Notes: a model not told the origin generated them from the sequence alone. Numbered from the stretch's first letter, positions 7,148 to 15,743 are shown. The stretch is DNA of 23,166 bases from an uncultured Lachnospiraceae bacterium (GCA_958426095.1 CATZYB010000014.1:1-23166), one strand, 5' to 3'. Program-made: numbers and translations.

Positions 7148-7978
7148 TTATAAATTTCCCATTCGTCGGATACTTTCCGTGACAAGCTTTTTAAATAGAG
7201 GCGCCGCCCGATCCGCCGCCTCCTGAACCTCCTTGTGATCCAGAGGCTGTTTTGAAATTCCTGCCGCCATATTCGATATACAGGATATACCGCATATTTT
7301 CATTCCCATATGATTTGCGGCGACAGCCTCGCAGGCCGTACTCATGCCCACCGCATCGGCGCCGAGAACAGAACTCATCCGGATCTCCGCCGGGGACTCA
7401 TAATTTGGACCCGTAAACTGGATATAAACCCCTTCTTTCAGGGGAATATCCAGAGTCCTTGCCGCCTCCCTGAGAATGTTTTGAAGATCTGCATCGTAGA
7501 TATGGCTCATATCCGGAAATCTCGGACCTAATTCATCAATATTTTCTCCAATAAGCGGTGACGGTACAAAATCAGAAATCTGATCTTTGATCATCATCAG
7601 ATCCCCCGGCGCAAAGGTTTTATTGACGCCTCCGGAAGCATTGGTCAGAAACAAAATCTCTGCGCCCATCAGTTTCATCAGCCGGATTGGGAGTACCACA
7701 TCCGCCATCGGATACCCTTCATAATAGTGCACCCGCCCCTGCATGGCCACCACCGGAACTCCTTCCACATAGCCGAACAGGAAACGGCCTTTATGGCCAG
7801 GCACGGTGGATACCGGAAACCCCTCAATCTCCGAATAATCCATCACATACTTAAGTTCAATGCTCTCGCCGTAATCACCAAGGCCGGAACCCAGTACCAG
7901 CCCGATCTTCGGCTGAAAATCCACTTTCTGCCGCACACATTCGAGGACGGACAAAAGACGTTCATACTCCCTTCCCAT
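7148..7978 (-). CDS. punA: Purine nucleoside phosphorylase (trimeric class, PNP)
   Basis: A 276-residue enzyme of the PNP/MTAP family that splits purine nucleosides with phosphate to give the base and ribose-1-phosphate (purine salvage, cytosol). Seen motifs are the phosphate site GSGLGDYGE and PGHKGRF, GRVHYYEGYP, LTNASGG, GPNYESPAEIRM, DAVGMSTACEAVAANH and ISCISNMAAGI. The start at 7978 (MGREY) is preferred because AAAGGGGAAAAG sits upstream; an in-frame TTG at 7996 would swallow this ribosome binding site. It is the first gene of pnp–trkA–trkH and follows the homoserine dehydrogenase terminator, so a promoter should lie within about 7995–8030, but I see only weak matches there. Confidence 0.95.
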   Translation of the reverse strand: MGREYERLLSVLECVRQKVDFQPKIGLVLGSGLGDYGESIELKYVMDYSEIEGFPVSTVPGHKGRFLFGYVEGVPVVAMQGRVHYYEGYPMADVVLPIRLMKLMGAEILFLTNASGGVNKTFAPGDLMMIKDQISDFVPSPLIGENIDELGPRFPDMSHIYDADLQNILREAARTLDIPLKEGVYIQFTGPNYESPAEIRMSSVLGADAVGMSTACEAVAANHMGMKICGISCISNMAAGISKQPLDHKEVQEAADRAAPLFKKLVTESIRRMGNL

Positions 7979-8025
7979 AATCTTTTCCCCTTTCAAAAGA
8001 CAATTTCATCTGATAGAAGTATAAA

Positions 8026-8054
8026 GTGAAAAAGGGGCACCTCCACGGCACCCC
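8026..8054 (-). terminator. Intrinsic terminator after homoserine dehydrogenase
   Basis: On the minus strand GGGGTGCC (8054–8047) and GGTGCCCC (8041–8034) form an eight-pair stem with two G·T pairs and a five-base loop. Five Ts follow directly (8033–8029). The stem is stable only on the minus strand and begins six bases after the hom stop. Confidence 0.85.
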
Positions 8055-8059
8055 CTATA

Positions 8060-9352
8060 TTAGGCGTATACTCGAATCATGGATGAGATTTCCTGTACAA
8101 AGGACATATCATTCAGTGTCTGCATCGCCGCTTTAAAATTCTTTTCCTGAACAACATCTGTTATCGCAACAATTTCTGCCGTATCGCAGCCGGCCGGTTT
8201 CTGAATGATCTTTTCAATGCTGACATGATTATTTCCAAGAATACTTGCCACATTGCCAAGAACTCCGGCACAGTCTCTGACGATCATACGCATGAAATAC
8301 TTGCTCTCAATATCACCGATCTGCTTGATCGGCAGCTCTTTATAACAGGTGCAGCCAAACATTCCGAGACAGTTACCGATAATATTTCTGGCCACCTCGA
8401 GTACGTCGCCTACAACAGCGCTGGCTGTTGGCATCTCTCCGGCGCCCCGTCCGTAAAACATCGTATCGTCTACCGCATCCCCGTGAACAAATACGGCATT
8501 AAACACGTCATTGACCGATGCCAGCGGGTGTTCTTTGCTGATCAATGTCGGATGAACACGCACTTCCACACCGGTCGGTGTATTTCTTGCGATACCAAGA
8601 AGTTTGATCACGCAACCCATATCTTTGGCATACTTGATATCTTTCGAAGTGATATGGGTAATTCCCTCTGTATAAACATCATTGAATGTAATCCGGGAAT
8701 GGAAACCAATGGAACCCATGATCGCCATCTTACGTCCCGCATCCAGACCTTCCACATCGGCTGTCGGATCTGCTTCCGCATAACCAAGCTCTGTCGCCTT
8801 GGCAAGAGCTTCGTCAAATTCCATACCTTCCTGATCCATCTTCGTCAGGATATAATTTGTCGTACCATTGACAATACCCATGATCTCGGTAATATCATTG
8901 GCATTCAGACACTGCTTTAACGGCCGGATGATCGGAATACCGCCGGCACAGGAAGCCTCAAACATAAAATCCACATTATTGGCCTCAGCCGCATCCAAAA
9001 GCTCTCTGCCATGAACAGCGATCAGGTCTTTATTTGCGGATACGACGCTCTTTCCTGAATTCAGGCAGCGCAGAATAAAGGTACGCGCCGGCTCAATACC
9101 GCCCATAACCTCAACAACGATCTGAATGCTGTCATCATTTATAATATCTTCAAAATTCTCAGTCAACAAGGAAGCGTCCACATCCTTGCGGGTTTCAGGG
9201 ATACTTTTAACAAGAATCTTTGTAATCTCAATATCGGCACCGACTCTCTGAACCATATCATCTTTACGCATCTGAAGCAGTTTATATACGCCGCCTCCGA
9301 CAGTTCCTGCACCCATTATGGCTATCTTAATTGATTTCGTTTCTTTTTCCAT
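8060..9352 (-). CDS. hom: Homoserine dehydrogenase with C-terminal ACT domain
   Basis: A 430-residue oxidoreductase converting aspartate semialdehyde to homoserine, the branch point to threonine and methionine. The NAD(P) site is GAGTVGGGVYKLL (about residues 15–27). SANKDLIAVHG, IVNGTTNYILTKM and GYAEADPTADVEGLDAGRK mark the catalytic domain. The C-terminal ~80 residues (from about 350, with RDCAGVLGNVASILG) form the ACT domain through which threonine usually inhibits. Length is normal. The ATG is preceded by AGAGGAG. The gene has its own promoter and a strong terminator, so it is probably monocistronic; no thrB, thrC or aspartokinase gene is adjacent. No T-box or leader-peptide structure is apparent in the roughly 35-base leader. 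Confidence 0.96.
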   Translation of the reverse strand: MEKETKSIKIAIMGAGTVGGGVYKLLQMRKDDMVQRVGADIEITKILVKSIPETRKDVDASLLTENFEDIINDDSIQIVVEVMGGIEPARTFILRCLNSGKSVVSANKDLIAVHGRELLDAAEANNVDFMFEASCAGGIPIIRPLKQCLNANDITEIMGIVNGTTNYILTKMDQEGMEFDEALAKATELGYAEADPTADVEGLDAGRKMAIMGSIGFHSRITFNDVYTEGITHITSKDIKYAKDMGCVIKLLGIARNTPTGVEVRVHPTLISKEHPLASVNDVFNAVFVHGDAVDDTMFYGRGAGEMPTASAVVGDVLEVARNIIGNCLGMFGCTCYKELPIKQIGDIESKYFMRMIVRDCAGVLGNVASILGNNHVSIEKIIQKPAGCDTAEIVAITDVVQEKNFKAAMQTLNDMSFVQEISSMIRVYA

Positions 9353-9389
9353 CGTAAATCTCCTCTGTTTCTACATTTCCACGTGTTCT

Positions 9390-9417
9390 ATTCTATCATG
9401 ATTTTTTTATTTGTACA
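9390..9417 (-). promoter_or_regulatory. Probable promoter of hom
   Basis: Minus strand: TAGAAT (9390–9395) with an extended –10 TGA directly upstream, and TGTACA (9412–9417) as –35 with a 16-base spacer. It lies about 40 bases before the hom start codon. A seven-base inverted repeat GGAAAAT (9420–9426) / ATTTTCC (9441–9447) sits just upstream and extends towards the end of the DUF554 gene. It lacks a T tract, so it is a poor terminator. Confidence 0.55.
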
Positions 9418-9452
9418 CAGGAAAATTGATAAAAGTCCCCATTTTCCATTGT

Positions 9453-10139
9453 TTATGCCGACATAAACAGACACAATATCGGAGGTATAAAAATAACCGG
9501 CAGATAATTGGCTACTTTAATCTTTGTAACTCCGATCAGATTCAGCCCCAGAGCAATAATGAGCACCGAACCGGCACAGGTCATTTCTGCAATGGCATAA
9601 TCCGTGAGAAATGGCGCCACAAATCCAGCCAGAAGAACAATGCCGCCCTGAAATACCAGAACGAAAATATCCGCCAATAAAACACCGATCCCCAAACTGG
9701 CCGCCAGTACGCAGGATGAGATCAAATCCAATGTGGCTTTCGTAAATAACATCTCACAGTCTCCGGTAAGCCCTGCCTGAAGCGAACCAACGATCGTCAT
9801 GGCGCCAACGCAGAATAAAAGACTCGCTGTCACAAAGCCTTCCGCTACCGTCACCTGACCATCTTTTTGCTTGAACCGCTTTTCTACATAAGCAGCCAGC
9901 CGGTTCAACTGTTTATCGATATCCAGCAATGTTCCGATGACGGTTCCTATCGCCATGGATAAGATCAGTACCAGTGTATTTTCCCCCTGAAGCGCACCGG
10001 ATATGCCAATAAACACCGTACACAGGCCAATGCCGACCATCAGGGCCTCTGTGACCCTTTCCGGAATCCCCCGTTTTAAAAACAGACCGACAAGACTTCC
10101 GATCAATACCGTTCCCACATTGACTAAAACGCCTAACAT
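9453..10139 (-). CDS. DUF554 family membrane protein (YdfK-like)
   Basis: A 228-residue protein with about six to seven membrane segments. It fits the DUF554 family by its start MLGVLVNVGTVLIGSLVGL, LLFCVGAMTIVGSLQAGL, the TKATLDLISSCVLAASLGIGVL stretch and the end NYLPVIFIPPIL. The function of DUF554 proteins is not established; they are often annotated as putative transporters. The ATG at 10139 is chosen over an in-frame TTG at 10160 because a GGGGG ribosome binding site lies between them. It is followed 100 bases later by hom, which has its own promoter, and preceded by the foldase terminator. It may therefore be a single-gene unit from the weak extended –10 at 10179–10187. Confidence 0.88.
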   Translation of the reverse strand: MLGVLVNVGTVLIGSLVGLFLKRGIPERVTEALMVGIGLCTVFIGISGALQGENTLVLILSMAIGTVIGTLLDIDKQLNRLAAYVEKRFKQKDGQVTVAEGFVTASLLFCVGAMTIVGSLQAGLTGDCEMLFTKATLDLISSCVLAASLGIGVLLADIFVLVFQGGIVLLAGFVAPFLTDYAIAEMTCAGSVLIIALGLNLIGVTKIKVANYLPVIFIPPILCLFMSA

Positions 10140-10168
10140 CTTTTTCCCCCGCTTTTTCAAAATTCCTC

Positions 10169-10187
10169 AGTATTAAATACTATAACA
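10169..10187 (-). promoter_or_regulatory. Possible extended –10 promoter for the DUF554 gene with a 13-base palindrome
   Basis: Minus strand: TGTTATAGT (10187–10179) is a good extended –10, but no convincing –35 is present. A perfect palindrome AGTATTAAATACT (10169–10181) overlaps its downstream end and could be an operator near the transcription start. Weak evidence overall. Confidence 0.35.
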
Positions 10188-10236
10188 AAAAGAAGTATCT
10201 CTTCAGGCCTCTCCAGACCAGTGTCAGGGATACTTC
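10187..10236. terminator. Terminator hairpin after the foldase gene, possibly bidirectional
   Basis: GAAGTATC (10192–10199) and GATACTTC (10229–10236) pair perfectly. The 29-base interval contains a second small hairpin, GGTCT/AGGCC on the minus strand. On the minus strand five Ts follow (10191–10187), fitting termination of the pth–mfd–foldase operon. On the plus strand CTTTTCTT follows. Confidence 0.65.
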
Positions 10237-10266
10237 CTTTTCTTATATTCTCAATAACTCTTTTAT

Positions 10267-11448
10267 TTATTTTCCAGATTCTGATGCTGTTTCAGATTCT
10301 GAACTGGTTTCTGTTTCTGAACTGGTCTCTGTTTCTGCTGTGGTCTCAGAGGAAGTTTCTCCGGATTCACCTGTCTCACTGGAAGTTTCGTCCTCGGAAG
10401 CCCCGGAAGACAACGCATAAGCCTTCCACTCTTCAGACTCCGTATAAGCGGTTTCATCCATCAATTTATTCAGGCGTTCATCAAGACTCGCTGTCTTCTT
10501 CGTGGTTTCAGTATTTTCAATGGATGCTGCCGTAGCTTCTTCATCATTTAAAGAAACACATTTAATAATATGATAACCATACTGGCTTTCCACCAGATCA
10601 CTGATCTCGCCCTCGCCTAACTTCCATGCAGCGGTATAGAACGGTTCTACCATTGATGTCATATTTACAGGATCATAACCATTTTTATCAAAGGAGAACT
10701 CAAAACCTGCGTTCTCACTGCTGTATTCATCTGCCAGAGCCTGGAAATCCTCACCGTTCTTCGCCCTCTGAAGCGCTTCTTCTGCTTTCGCTTTCTGCTC
10801 GGACTTATAAGCTTCTATTTCCTCATCGGTCATATCCACGTTATTTCCTTTGTCGTCCTTCTTCGTTGTTTCTGTCGTGGAGATAAGCACATGCTGAACC
10901 TTAATGCAGGTAGCGTCCGCTTTTTCTTCATCGGTCAGCTCCACTTCTTCTTTATCAAGCATGGCCTGATAGACCTTACCGGCCAACGTGCTTTTCTGTA
11001 CAACGGAACGGACATCATCCTCCGTGATCCCTTCTTCCGTCATAACTTCCTCACCAATATTGGTCTTGAAATTTTCTACATATTCTTCAACAGCCGTATT
11101 GTCTTCATCGTCCAGAGATACGCCATAATCCTCGGCCTGACTGTTCAGGAAGATCATCTGCACGAGCTGATTTGTAATGACATCCTTCATTGAATCACCA
11201 AAGGTCACACCGTCTTCAACTTCCATATCCCATATCGATGAGCCATAATAAGCTTCATACCGGCTCTTCATCACATAAGCATATAATCTGGCTTCGCCCA
11301 TAGTAACGCTTCCCTGTTCCATGGTCAGCGCTGCATCTCCTGCCTTTGTACCGCCGCTCGTTCCCTGGCTGCCGCAGCCGGACAAAAGCGCCGCAGACAT
11401 TGCGCCCACAATAATCGCAGAAACAATACGTTTCATAAATGTTTTCAT
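10267..11448 (-). CDS. Peptidyl-prolyl cis-trans isomerase lipoprotein (PrsA/SurA-like parvulin foldase)
   Basis: A 393-residue lipoprotein. The signal peptide runs to the lipobox LSGC (residues 22–25), so C25 should be lipidated and the protein held outside the membrane. A SurA_N-like helical region (about 40–170) is followed by a rotamase/PpiC domain (about 180–305) with IKVQHVLIST, NGEDFQALADEYSSE and ESQYGYHIIKC. Such proteins help secreted proteins fold. The last 47 residues are almost only Ser, Glu, Thr, Gly and Ala. Start 11448 is chosen because AAGGAG lies upstream and it gives a proper signal peptide; an in-frame ATG at 11493 adds 15 non-signal residues. It lies 51 bases after mfd, with a terminator behind it. 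Confidence 0.92.
   Translation of the reverse strand: MKTFMKRIVSAIIVGAMSAALLSGCGSQGTSGGTKAGDAALTMEQGSVTMGEARLYAYVMKSRYEAYYGSSIWDMEVEDGVTFGDSMKDVITNQLVQMIFLNSQAEDYGVSLDDEDNTAVEEYVENFKTNIGEEVMTEEGITEDDVRSVVQKSTLAGKVYQAMLDKEEVELTDEEKADATCIKVQHVLISTTETTKKDDKGNNVDMTDEEIEAYKSEQKAKAEEALQRAKNGEDFQALADEYSSENAGFEFSFDKNGYDPVNMTSMVEPFYTAAWKLGEGEISDLVESQYGYHIIKCVSLNDEEATAASIENTETTKKTASLDERLNKLMDETAYTESEEWKAYALSSGASEDETSSETGESGETSSETTAETETSSETETSSESETASESGK
10270..10410 (-). repeat. Low-complexity Ser/Glu/Thr tail with an 18-base direct repeat
   Basis: This region encodes the 47-residue C-terminal tail of the foldase. It contains two adjacent 18-base copies (10298–10315 and 10316–10333) that differ at one base and encode a six-residue ETSSET-type unit. 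More degenerate copies follow. It probably grew by slippage and encodes a flexible acidic linker. Confidence 0.7.
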
Positions 11449-11499
11449 ATAATCGAACTCCTTCTGATCTATGTTATTCGTAACTCTGTTCATTATAGA

Positions 11500-14400
11500 T
11501 TATTTCACATTATCAAGCAATCCCTTTATATCTTTTATCACATTTTTTTCACATTTTAAAATGTCCTGCTGCTCTTCTTTCCGCATATTTAACAGGAAAT
11601 ATGGATTTTCTCCCGGCTTAAACCGCAGACGCCGTCCATAATGCTCGATCAATGCCGGAATTCGATCCACACAGACATTGGCCTGATTATACATAAAGAT
11701 CTTCGTCTCGTCGCCGCGGCAGGAAAGCTGGGTAATACATGCTTCGTGGGCCTGGGCCTTTAAAAGGGCAATATCCATCAGATTCTGCGCCGATTTCGGC
11801 AGATCACCAAACCGGTCATTCAGCTCATCCACCATTTCATCGTATTCTTCTTCATTGGATATGCTGGCAATCCGCTTATATATCTCCAGTTTCTGGACTT
11901 CATTTTTAATATAAGTCGCCGGAATATAGGCATCCACATTCAAATCCAATACAGTCTCAAAGTCATTGTCCGATACTTGTTCGCCTTTGAGTTTTAACAC
12001 AGCCTCATTCAGCATCTTACAATATAAATCGTAACCGACCGATTCCATATGACCGCTCTGCTGCTGGCCGAGAAGATTGCCCGCCCCGCGTATCTCCAAA
12101 TCCCGCATGGCGATTTTAAATCCGGAGCCAAACTCGGTAAACTCCCGGATAGCCGCCAGACGTTTTTCTGCCACCTCTCTGAGAACCACATTCCTCCGGT
12201 AAAGCAAAAAAGCATAAGCCGTCCGGTTAGAGCGCCCGACCCGTCCCCGAAGCTGGTAAAGCTGGGATAATCCCAAACGGTCCGCATCTTGGATGATCAT
12301 TGTGTTGACATTGGAAATATCCAGACCCGTTTCAATAATGGTCGTGGATACCAGAACATCGATCTCGCCATTGATAAAACGATACATGACCTTTTCAAGC
12401 TCCCGCTCGCTCATCTGTCCGTGGGCAAAGGCCACTTCCGCTTCCGGCGCCAGCTTCTGGATCGCTGCAGCCATCTCCACAATACCGTTGACCCGGTTAA
12501 ATACATAATAGACCTGACCGCCCCTTCCAATCTCCCGGGCGATAGCCTCCCGGACCATTTCCTCATTATATTCCATGACATAAGTCTGAACCGGCATACG
12601 ATCCATCGGCGGTTCGCTCAATGTACTCATATCCCGGATACCGATCAGGCTCATATGAAGGGTTCTTGGGATCGGTGTCGCCGACAATGTCAGTACATCC
12701 ACATTTTCCCGAAGCTTCTTTATCTTTTCCTTGTGGGCGACGCCAAACCGCTGTTCCTCATCCACAATTAGAAGCCCCAGGTTTTTGAATTCAATATCTT
12801 TAGATAAAATACGATGGGTCCCGATCAAAATATCCACCATACCTTTTTTCAGTTCCCTGACCGTCTCCGCCTGTTCAGTCTTTGTCCGGAATCGTGACAT
12901 TGTCCGAATGACCACCGGATAATCCGCCATCCGCTGCACAAAGGTATTATAATGCTGTTGAGCCAGGATGGTCGTCGGCACTAAAATAGCCACCTGCTTG
13001 CCGTCCTGAACCGCTTTAAAGGCCGCCCGGATGGCCACCTCTGTTTTGCCATAGCCCACATCGCCGCAGATCAGTCGGTCCATGATCCGCTTGCTCTCCA
13101 TATCCCGCTTCGTTGCTTCAATAGCAGCAATCTGGTCGTCCGTCTCTTCATATGGAAAAGCTTCCTCAAATTCCCGCTGCCAGATCGTATCTGCGCCATA
13201 GGCAAAGCCTTCCTGGGACTGACGGGCCGCATAAAGCTTTAACAGATCCTCCGCCAGGTCCCTGACCGCTCCCCGGACTTTGGTTTTTGTCCGGTTCCAT
13301 TCCTGTCCGCCCAGTTTATTGAGCTTCGGCCGTTTTGCATCGGCCCCGGCATACTTCTGGATCATATCGAGCTGGGTCGCCAGGATGTACAGATTATCCC
13401 CGCCGGAATATTCAATTTTAATATAGTCTTTCTCAACCTTATCGACTTCGATCTTTTCAATTCCCTTATAAACGCCAAGACCGTGATTCTCATGAACCAC
13501 ATAATCGCCGATATTCAGATCCATAAAGCTGTTCAGCTTCTGTCCGCTGTACTCCGGTTTCTTCTTACGCCGCTTCTTTATCTCTCCAAAAATATCGCTC
13601 TCCGAGAGAATAACAAATTTTATAAAAGGATACTCCACACCACTGTGAAGATTTCCATAACAGACAACGATCTGCCCCGGCTCCACTGTCCGATCCATCG
13701 TTTCTGTCACCGCCGCCGGGAGCTCATAATCCTGAAGGTCTTTGGCCAGATGCTCTGCCCTGGTCCTCGAATTCGCCACCAGGATCATCCGGTATTTGCT
13801 CCGCTTCCACCGTTTTAGATCTTTGACAAGCAATTCAAAGTTCCGATGATAGGACTGTATGGACTGGACCTCAATATGATATTTATACATCGGTACAAGC
13901 TGACCGAATTTCTGGTCCAGGGTACTCAATAACAGACTTCGATGTTTTCCCAGCCGATGGAACAATTCCTTTTCCGAATAGAGAATATCCATCTGGCCCG
14001 GAACAATATATCCCTTTTCCAGACGTCCTTTCATACTCTCCTCAAATTCTCTGGCAACACCTTCGGCTTTTTCCTGGAGTCTTGCCGGTTCATCCAGAAA
14101 CACCAGAGTTTCCTCCTTTGGAAAATAATCCAGAAAGGATACGGTCTCTTCATAAAAATAACGGATAAGACTGTCCATATTGGCTCCGGCAAAAGATACG
14201 TCAAAAGCCTCTTTTACCTCTTCATAAAGATGTTTTAAACGGCCGGCCTCCTCCGGCTTTCCTTCCTTCTTAAAAAGGCGGATTCCCTTATCCACATCCT
14301 TCTTCAGCCGGTCCAGCCCTTTACGGATACGCGCTTCCGTAAAGACCATCTCCGCCGCCGGATAAACGGAAATCTGCTCATGACGTTCAATAGAACGCTG

Positions 14401-15024
14401 ACTGTCCACATCAAAGCTTCGAATCGTATCAATTTCATCATCCCAAAACTCAATTCGGTAAGGACAATCATCCGCCAGATTGTAGATATCCAAAATACCG
14501 CCGCGAACCGAAAATTGTCCCGGCCCTTCCACCTGTACGGTCCGTTCAAACCCCATACAGACCAGTCGTTTCACCAAATCCTTCGGGTCATAAACACCGC
14601 CCTCTCTCAAACGGATGATCTGCTGGGCCAGCTTTTCCGGCGGCAGGAGACTGTCCATCAATCCATCAATCGTCGTTACCACCGTCACCGGTTCATGTTC
14701 AAGCAGTTTCTGAATAACGGTCAGCCGCTTTTGAACCAGCGCCTGGCCATGTACATCTGCACTGTAAAAAATAATATCCCTGGCCGGATAGTCATACACA
14801 TTCCGGTCAAAAAAACGGTAATCTTCGCAGATATCCTTCACCCGCTTTTCACTGTGCGTCACGATCAGTTTAAACGGATACTCTTCTGAAAAGCTGGCCA
14901 TCCAATGCGTTTTCTGTGCGTCCACACACCCCTCCACATAGACCGGACCCTTATGATCTGCCAGATTCTTTCGGATATCTTCATATTCACTTAACTGGAG
15001 TAATGGCTCTCTGAATAATTTCAT
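11500..15024 (-). CDS. mfd: Transcription-repair coupling factor Mfd
   Basis: A 1174-residue, full-length Mfd. It removes RNA polymerase stalled at DNA lesions and recruits UvrA. The order seen is a UvrB-like N-terminal module (about 1–350), the RNA-polymerase-interacting CarD-like domain (about 505–560, GDYVVHENHGLGVYKGIE) and a RecG-type translocase. The translocase has Walker A GDVGYGKTE (about 655), DEEQ box (about 757), SATPIPRTL, ETGLDISNVN (about 893) and QLRGRVGR (about 927), followed by the C-terminal TRCF domain (about 1010–1120). All helicase motifs appear intact. The start ATG overlaps the pth stop by four bases (ATGA), indicating translational coupling. No anti-sigma gene fin, present between pth and mfd in Bacillus, is found here. 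Confidence 0.98.
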   Translation of the reverse strand: MKLFREPLLQLSEYEDIRKNLADHKGPVYVEGCVDAQKTHWMASFSEEYPFKLIVTHSEKRVKDICEDYRFFDRNVYDYPARDIIFYSADVHGQALVQKRLTVIQKLLEHEPVTVVTTIDGLMDSLLPPEKLAQQIIRLREGGVYDPKDLVKRLVCMGFERTVQVEGPGQFSVRGGILDIYNLADDCPYRIEFWDDEIDTIRSFDVDSQRSIERHEQISVYPAAEMVFTEARIRKGLDRLKKDVDKGIRLFKKEGKPEEAGRLKHLYEEVKEAFDVSFAGANMDSLIRYFYEETVSFLDYFPKEETLVFLDEPARLQEKAEGVAREFEESMKGRLEKGYIVPGQMDILYSEKELFHRLGKHRSLLLSTLDQKFGQLVPMYKYHIEVQSIQSYHRNFELLVKDLKRWKRSKYRMILVANSRTRAEHLAKDLQDYELPAAVTETMDRTVEPGQIVVCYGNLHSGVEYPFIKFVILSESDIFGEIKKRRKKKPEYSGQKLNSFMDLNIGDYVVHENHGLGVYKGIEKIEVDKVEKDYIKIEYSGGDNLYILATQLDMIQKYAGADAKRPKLNKLGGQEWNRTKTKVRGAVRDLAEDLLKLYAARQSQEGFAYGADTIWQREFEEAFPYEETDDQIAAIEATKRDMESKRIMDRLICGDVGYGKTEVAIRAAFKAVQDGKQVAILVPTTILAQQHYNTFVQRMADYPVVIRTMSRFRTKTEQAETVRELKKGMVDILIGTHRILSKDIEFKNLGLLIVDEEQRFGVAHKEKIKKLRENVDVLTLSATPIPRTLHMSLIGIRDMSTLSEPPMDRMPVQTYVMEYNEEMVREAIAREIGRGGQVYYVFNRVNGIVEMAAAIQKLAPEAEVAFAHGQMSERELEKVMYRFINGEIDVLVSTTIIETGLDISNVNTMIIQDADRLGLSQLYQLRGRVGRSNRTAYAFLLYRRNVVLREVAEKRLAAIREFTEFGSGFKIAMRDLEIRGAGNLLGQQQSGHMESVGYDLYCKMLNEAVLKLKGEQVSDNDFETVLDLNVDAYIPATYIKNEVQKLEIYKRIASISNEEEYDEMVDELNDRFGDLPKSAQNLMDIALLKAQAHEACITQLSCRGDETKIFMYNQANVCVDRIPALIEHYGRRLRFKPGENPYFLLNMRKEEQQDILKCEKNVIKDIKGLLDNVK

Positions 15025-15599
15025 CGCGCATCCCTCTTCTTCGCATTATATCGATTCATAGCCGCCTCGATATCATCCATAAGCATCAGTTTTACCGCCC
15101 CGATCACGCCGTCGGCAGCTTCTTCAAGGGCTTCTCGCTCCGCCTTCGAGTATTTGGATAAGACATAATCCGCCAGATCCCATCCCTCCGGTTTATTTCC
15201 AATACCGACTTTGATCCGCGGAAACTCCTGCGTTCCCAGATGGGCGATAATATTCTTAATTCCATTATGTCCTCCGGCGCTGCCCTTTTTCCGTATACGA
15301 AGCTGCCCGACATCCAGACTGATATCGTCATATATAATAATGATATTTTCCGGCTCGATTTTATAGAAGTCAGCAATTTCACGGACACTCTCGCCGCTCA
15401 GATTCATATAGGTCTGCGGTTTTGCAAGAATGACCCGCATACCTTCTATGATCCCCCGGCCAACGAATGCCTTATGCTTTTTTGTCGTCACATCAATACC
15501 ATATTTCTCCCCAATGGCGTCGATCATCGTAAAACCAATATTATGCCGGGTGCCTTCATAGGTTTTGGAAGGATTCCCCAGACCTGCGATCAAATACAT
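15021..15599 (-). CDS. pth: Peptidyl-tRNA hydrolase
   Basis: A 192-residue cytosolic esterase that frees tRNA from peptidyl-tRNA dropped by ribosomes. Family motifs are AGLGNPSKTYEGTRHNIGF (residues about 5–23, with catalytic His20 and the conserved Asn10), KPQTYMNLSGESV (Asn67 region), IIYDDISLDVGQLRIRKKGSAGGHNGIKNI (catalytic Asp and Asn118 region) and FPRIKVGIG. The residue numbers follow the usual E. coli-like pattern approximately. The ATG is preceded by AAGGAGGGG. It heads the pth–mfd–foldase operon with a good promoter 30–60 bases upstream, and its last four bases overlap mfd. Confidence 0.97.
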   Translation of the reverse strand: MYLIAGLGNPSKTYEGTRHNIGFTMIDAIGEKYGIDVTTKKHKAFVGRGIIEGMRVILAKPQTYMNLSGESVREIADFYKIEPENIIIIYDDISLDVGQLRIRKKGSAGGHNGIKNIIAHLGTQEFPRIKVGIGNKPEGWDLADYVLSKYSKAEREALEEAADGVIGAVKLMLMDDIEAAMNRYNAKKRDAR

Positions 15600-15626
15600 A
15601 ACTTCCCCTCCTTACACGCTTTTAAA

Positions 15627-15656
15627 AGGATACACACCGATCAAAGGTTTTGTCAA
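15627..15656 (-). promoter_or_regulatory. Promoter of the pth–mfd–foldase operon
   Basis: Minus strand: a perfect TTGACA –35 (15651–15656), an 18-base spacer and TATCCT as –10 (15627–15632). It lies about 28 bases before the pth start and directly after the spoVG terminator, as expected for a new transcription unit. Confidence 0.65.
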
Positions 15657-15680
15657 GTTCTCCGAAGATTTTTCACCCAC

Positions 15681-15716
15681 AAAAATAAAGGAGAAAATCC
15701 TCCCGGATTTTCTCCT
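15681..15716 (-). terminator. Strong intrinsic terminator after spoVG
   Basis: A perfect 12-base stem (15689–15700 with 15705–15716, core GGAGAAAATCC/GGATTTTCTCC) with a four-base loop. On the minus strand it is followed by TTATTTTTG, giving a classic U-rich tail. It ends the glgC–glgD–spoVG unit. Confidence 0.9.
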
Positions 15717-15743
15717 CTTCAATTAAGCCCCATATTCTGACCC

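Noticed and set aside
7979..7996. Upstream TTG as the start of purine nucleoside phosphorylase
   Set aside because: It would translate through the purine-rich ribosome binding site; the ATG at 7978 is correctly spaced from it. The same reasoning rejects TTG starts at 10160 (DUF554) and 16040 (spoVG).
7979..8030. A specific promoter for pnp–trkA–trkH
   Set aside because: A promoter is expected here, but only weak matches (TATACT without a –35; TTCACT with a poor –10) are seen, so no single one is called.
8225..8920. A 231-codon open frame opposite homoserine dehydrogenase
   Set aside because: It is complementary to conserved hom coding sequence, has His/Ile/Cys-rich composition without motifs, and lacks a convincing start site.
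9353..9390. A T-box, riboswitch or attenuator before homoserine dehydrogenase
   Set aside because: The predicted leader is only about 35 bases and holds no conserved T-box sequence or terminator/antiterminator pair.
11449..11493. Upstream ATG at 11493 for the foldase lipoprotein
   Set aside because: It adds 15 polar residues before the signal peptide and ignores the AAGGAG site placed just before the ATG at 11448.
14380..14889. A 169-codon open frame opposite mfd
   Set aside because: Antisense shadow of a highly conserved gene; no promoter, ribosome binding site or recognisable domain.
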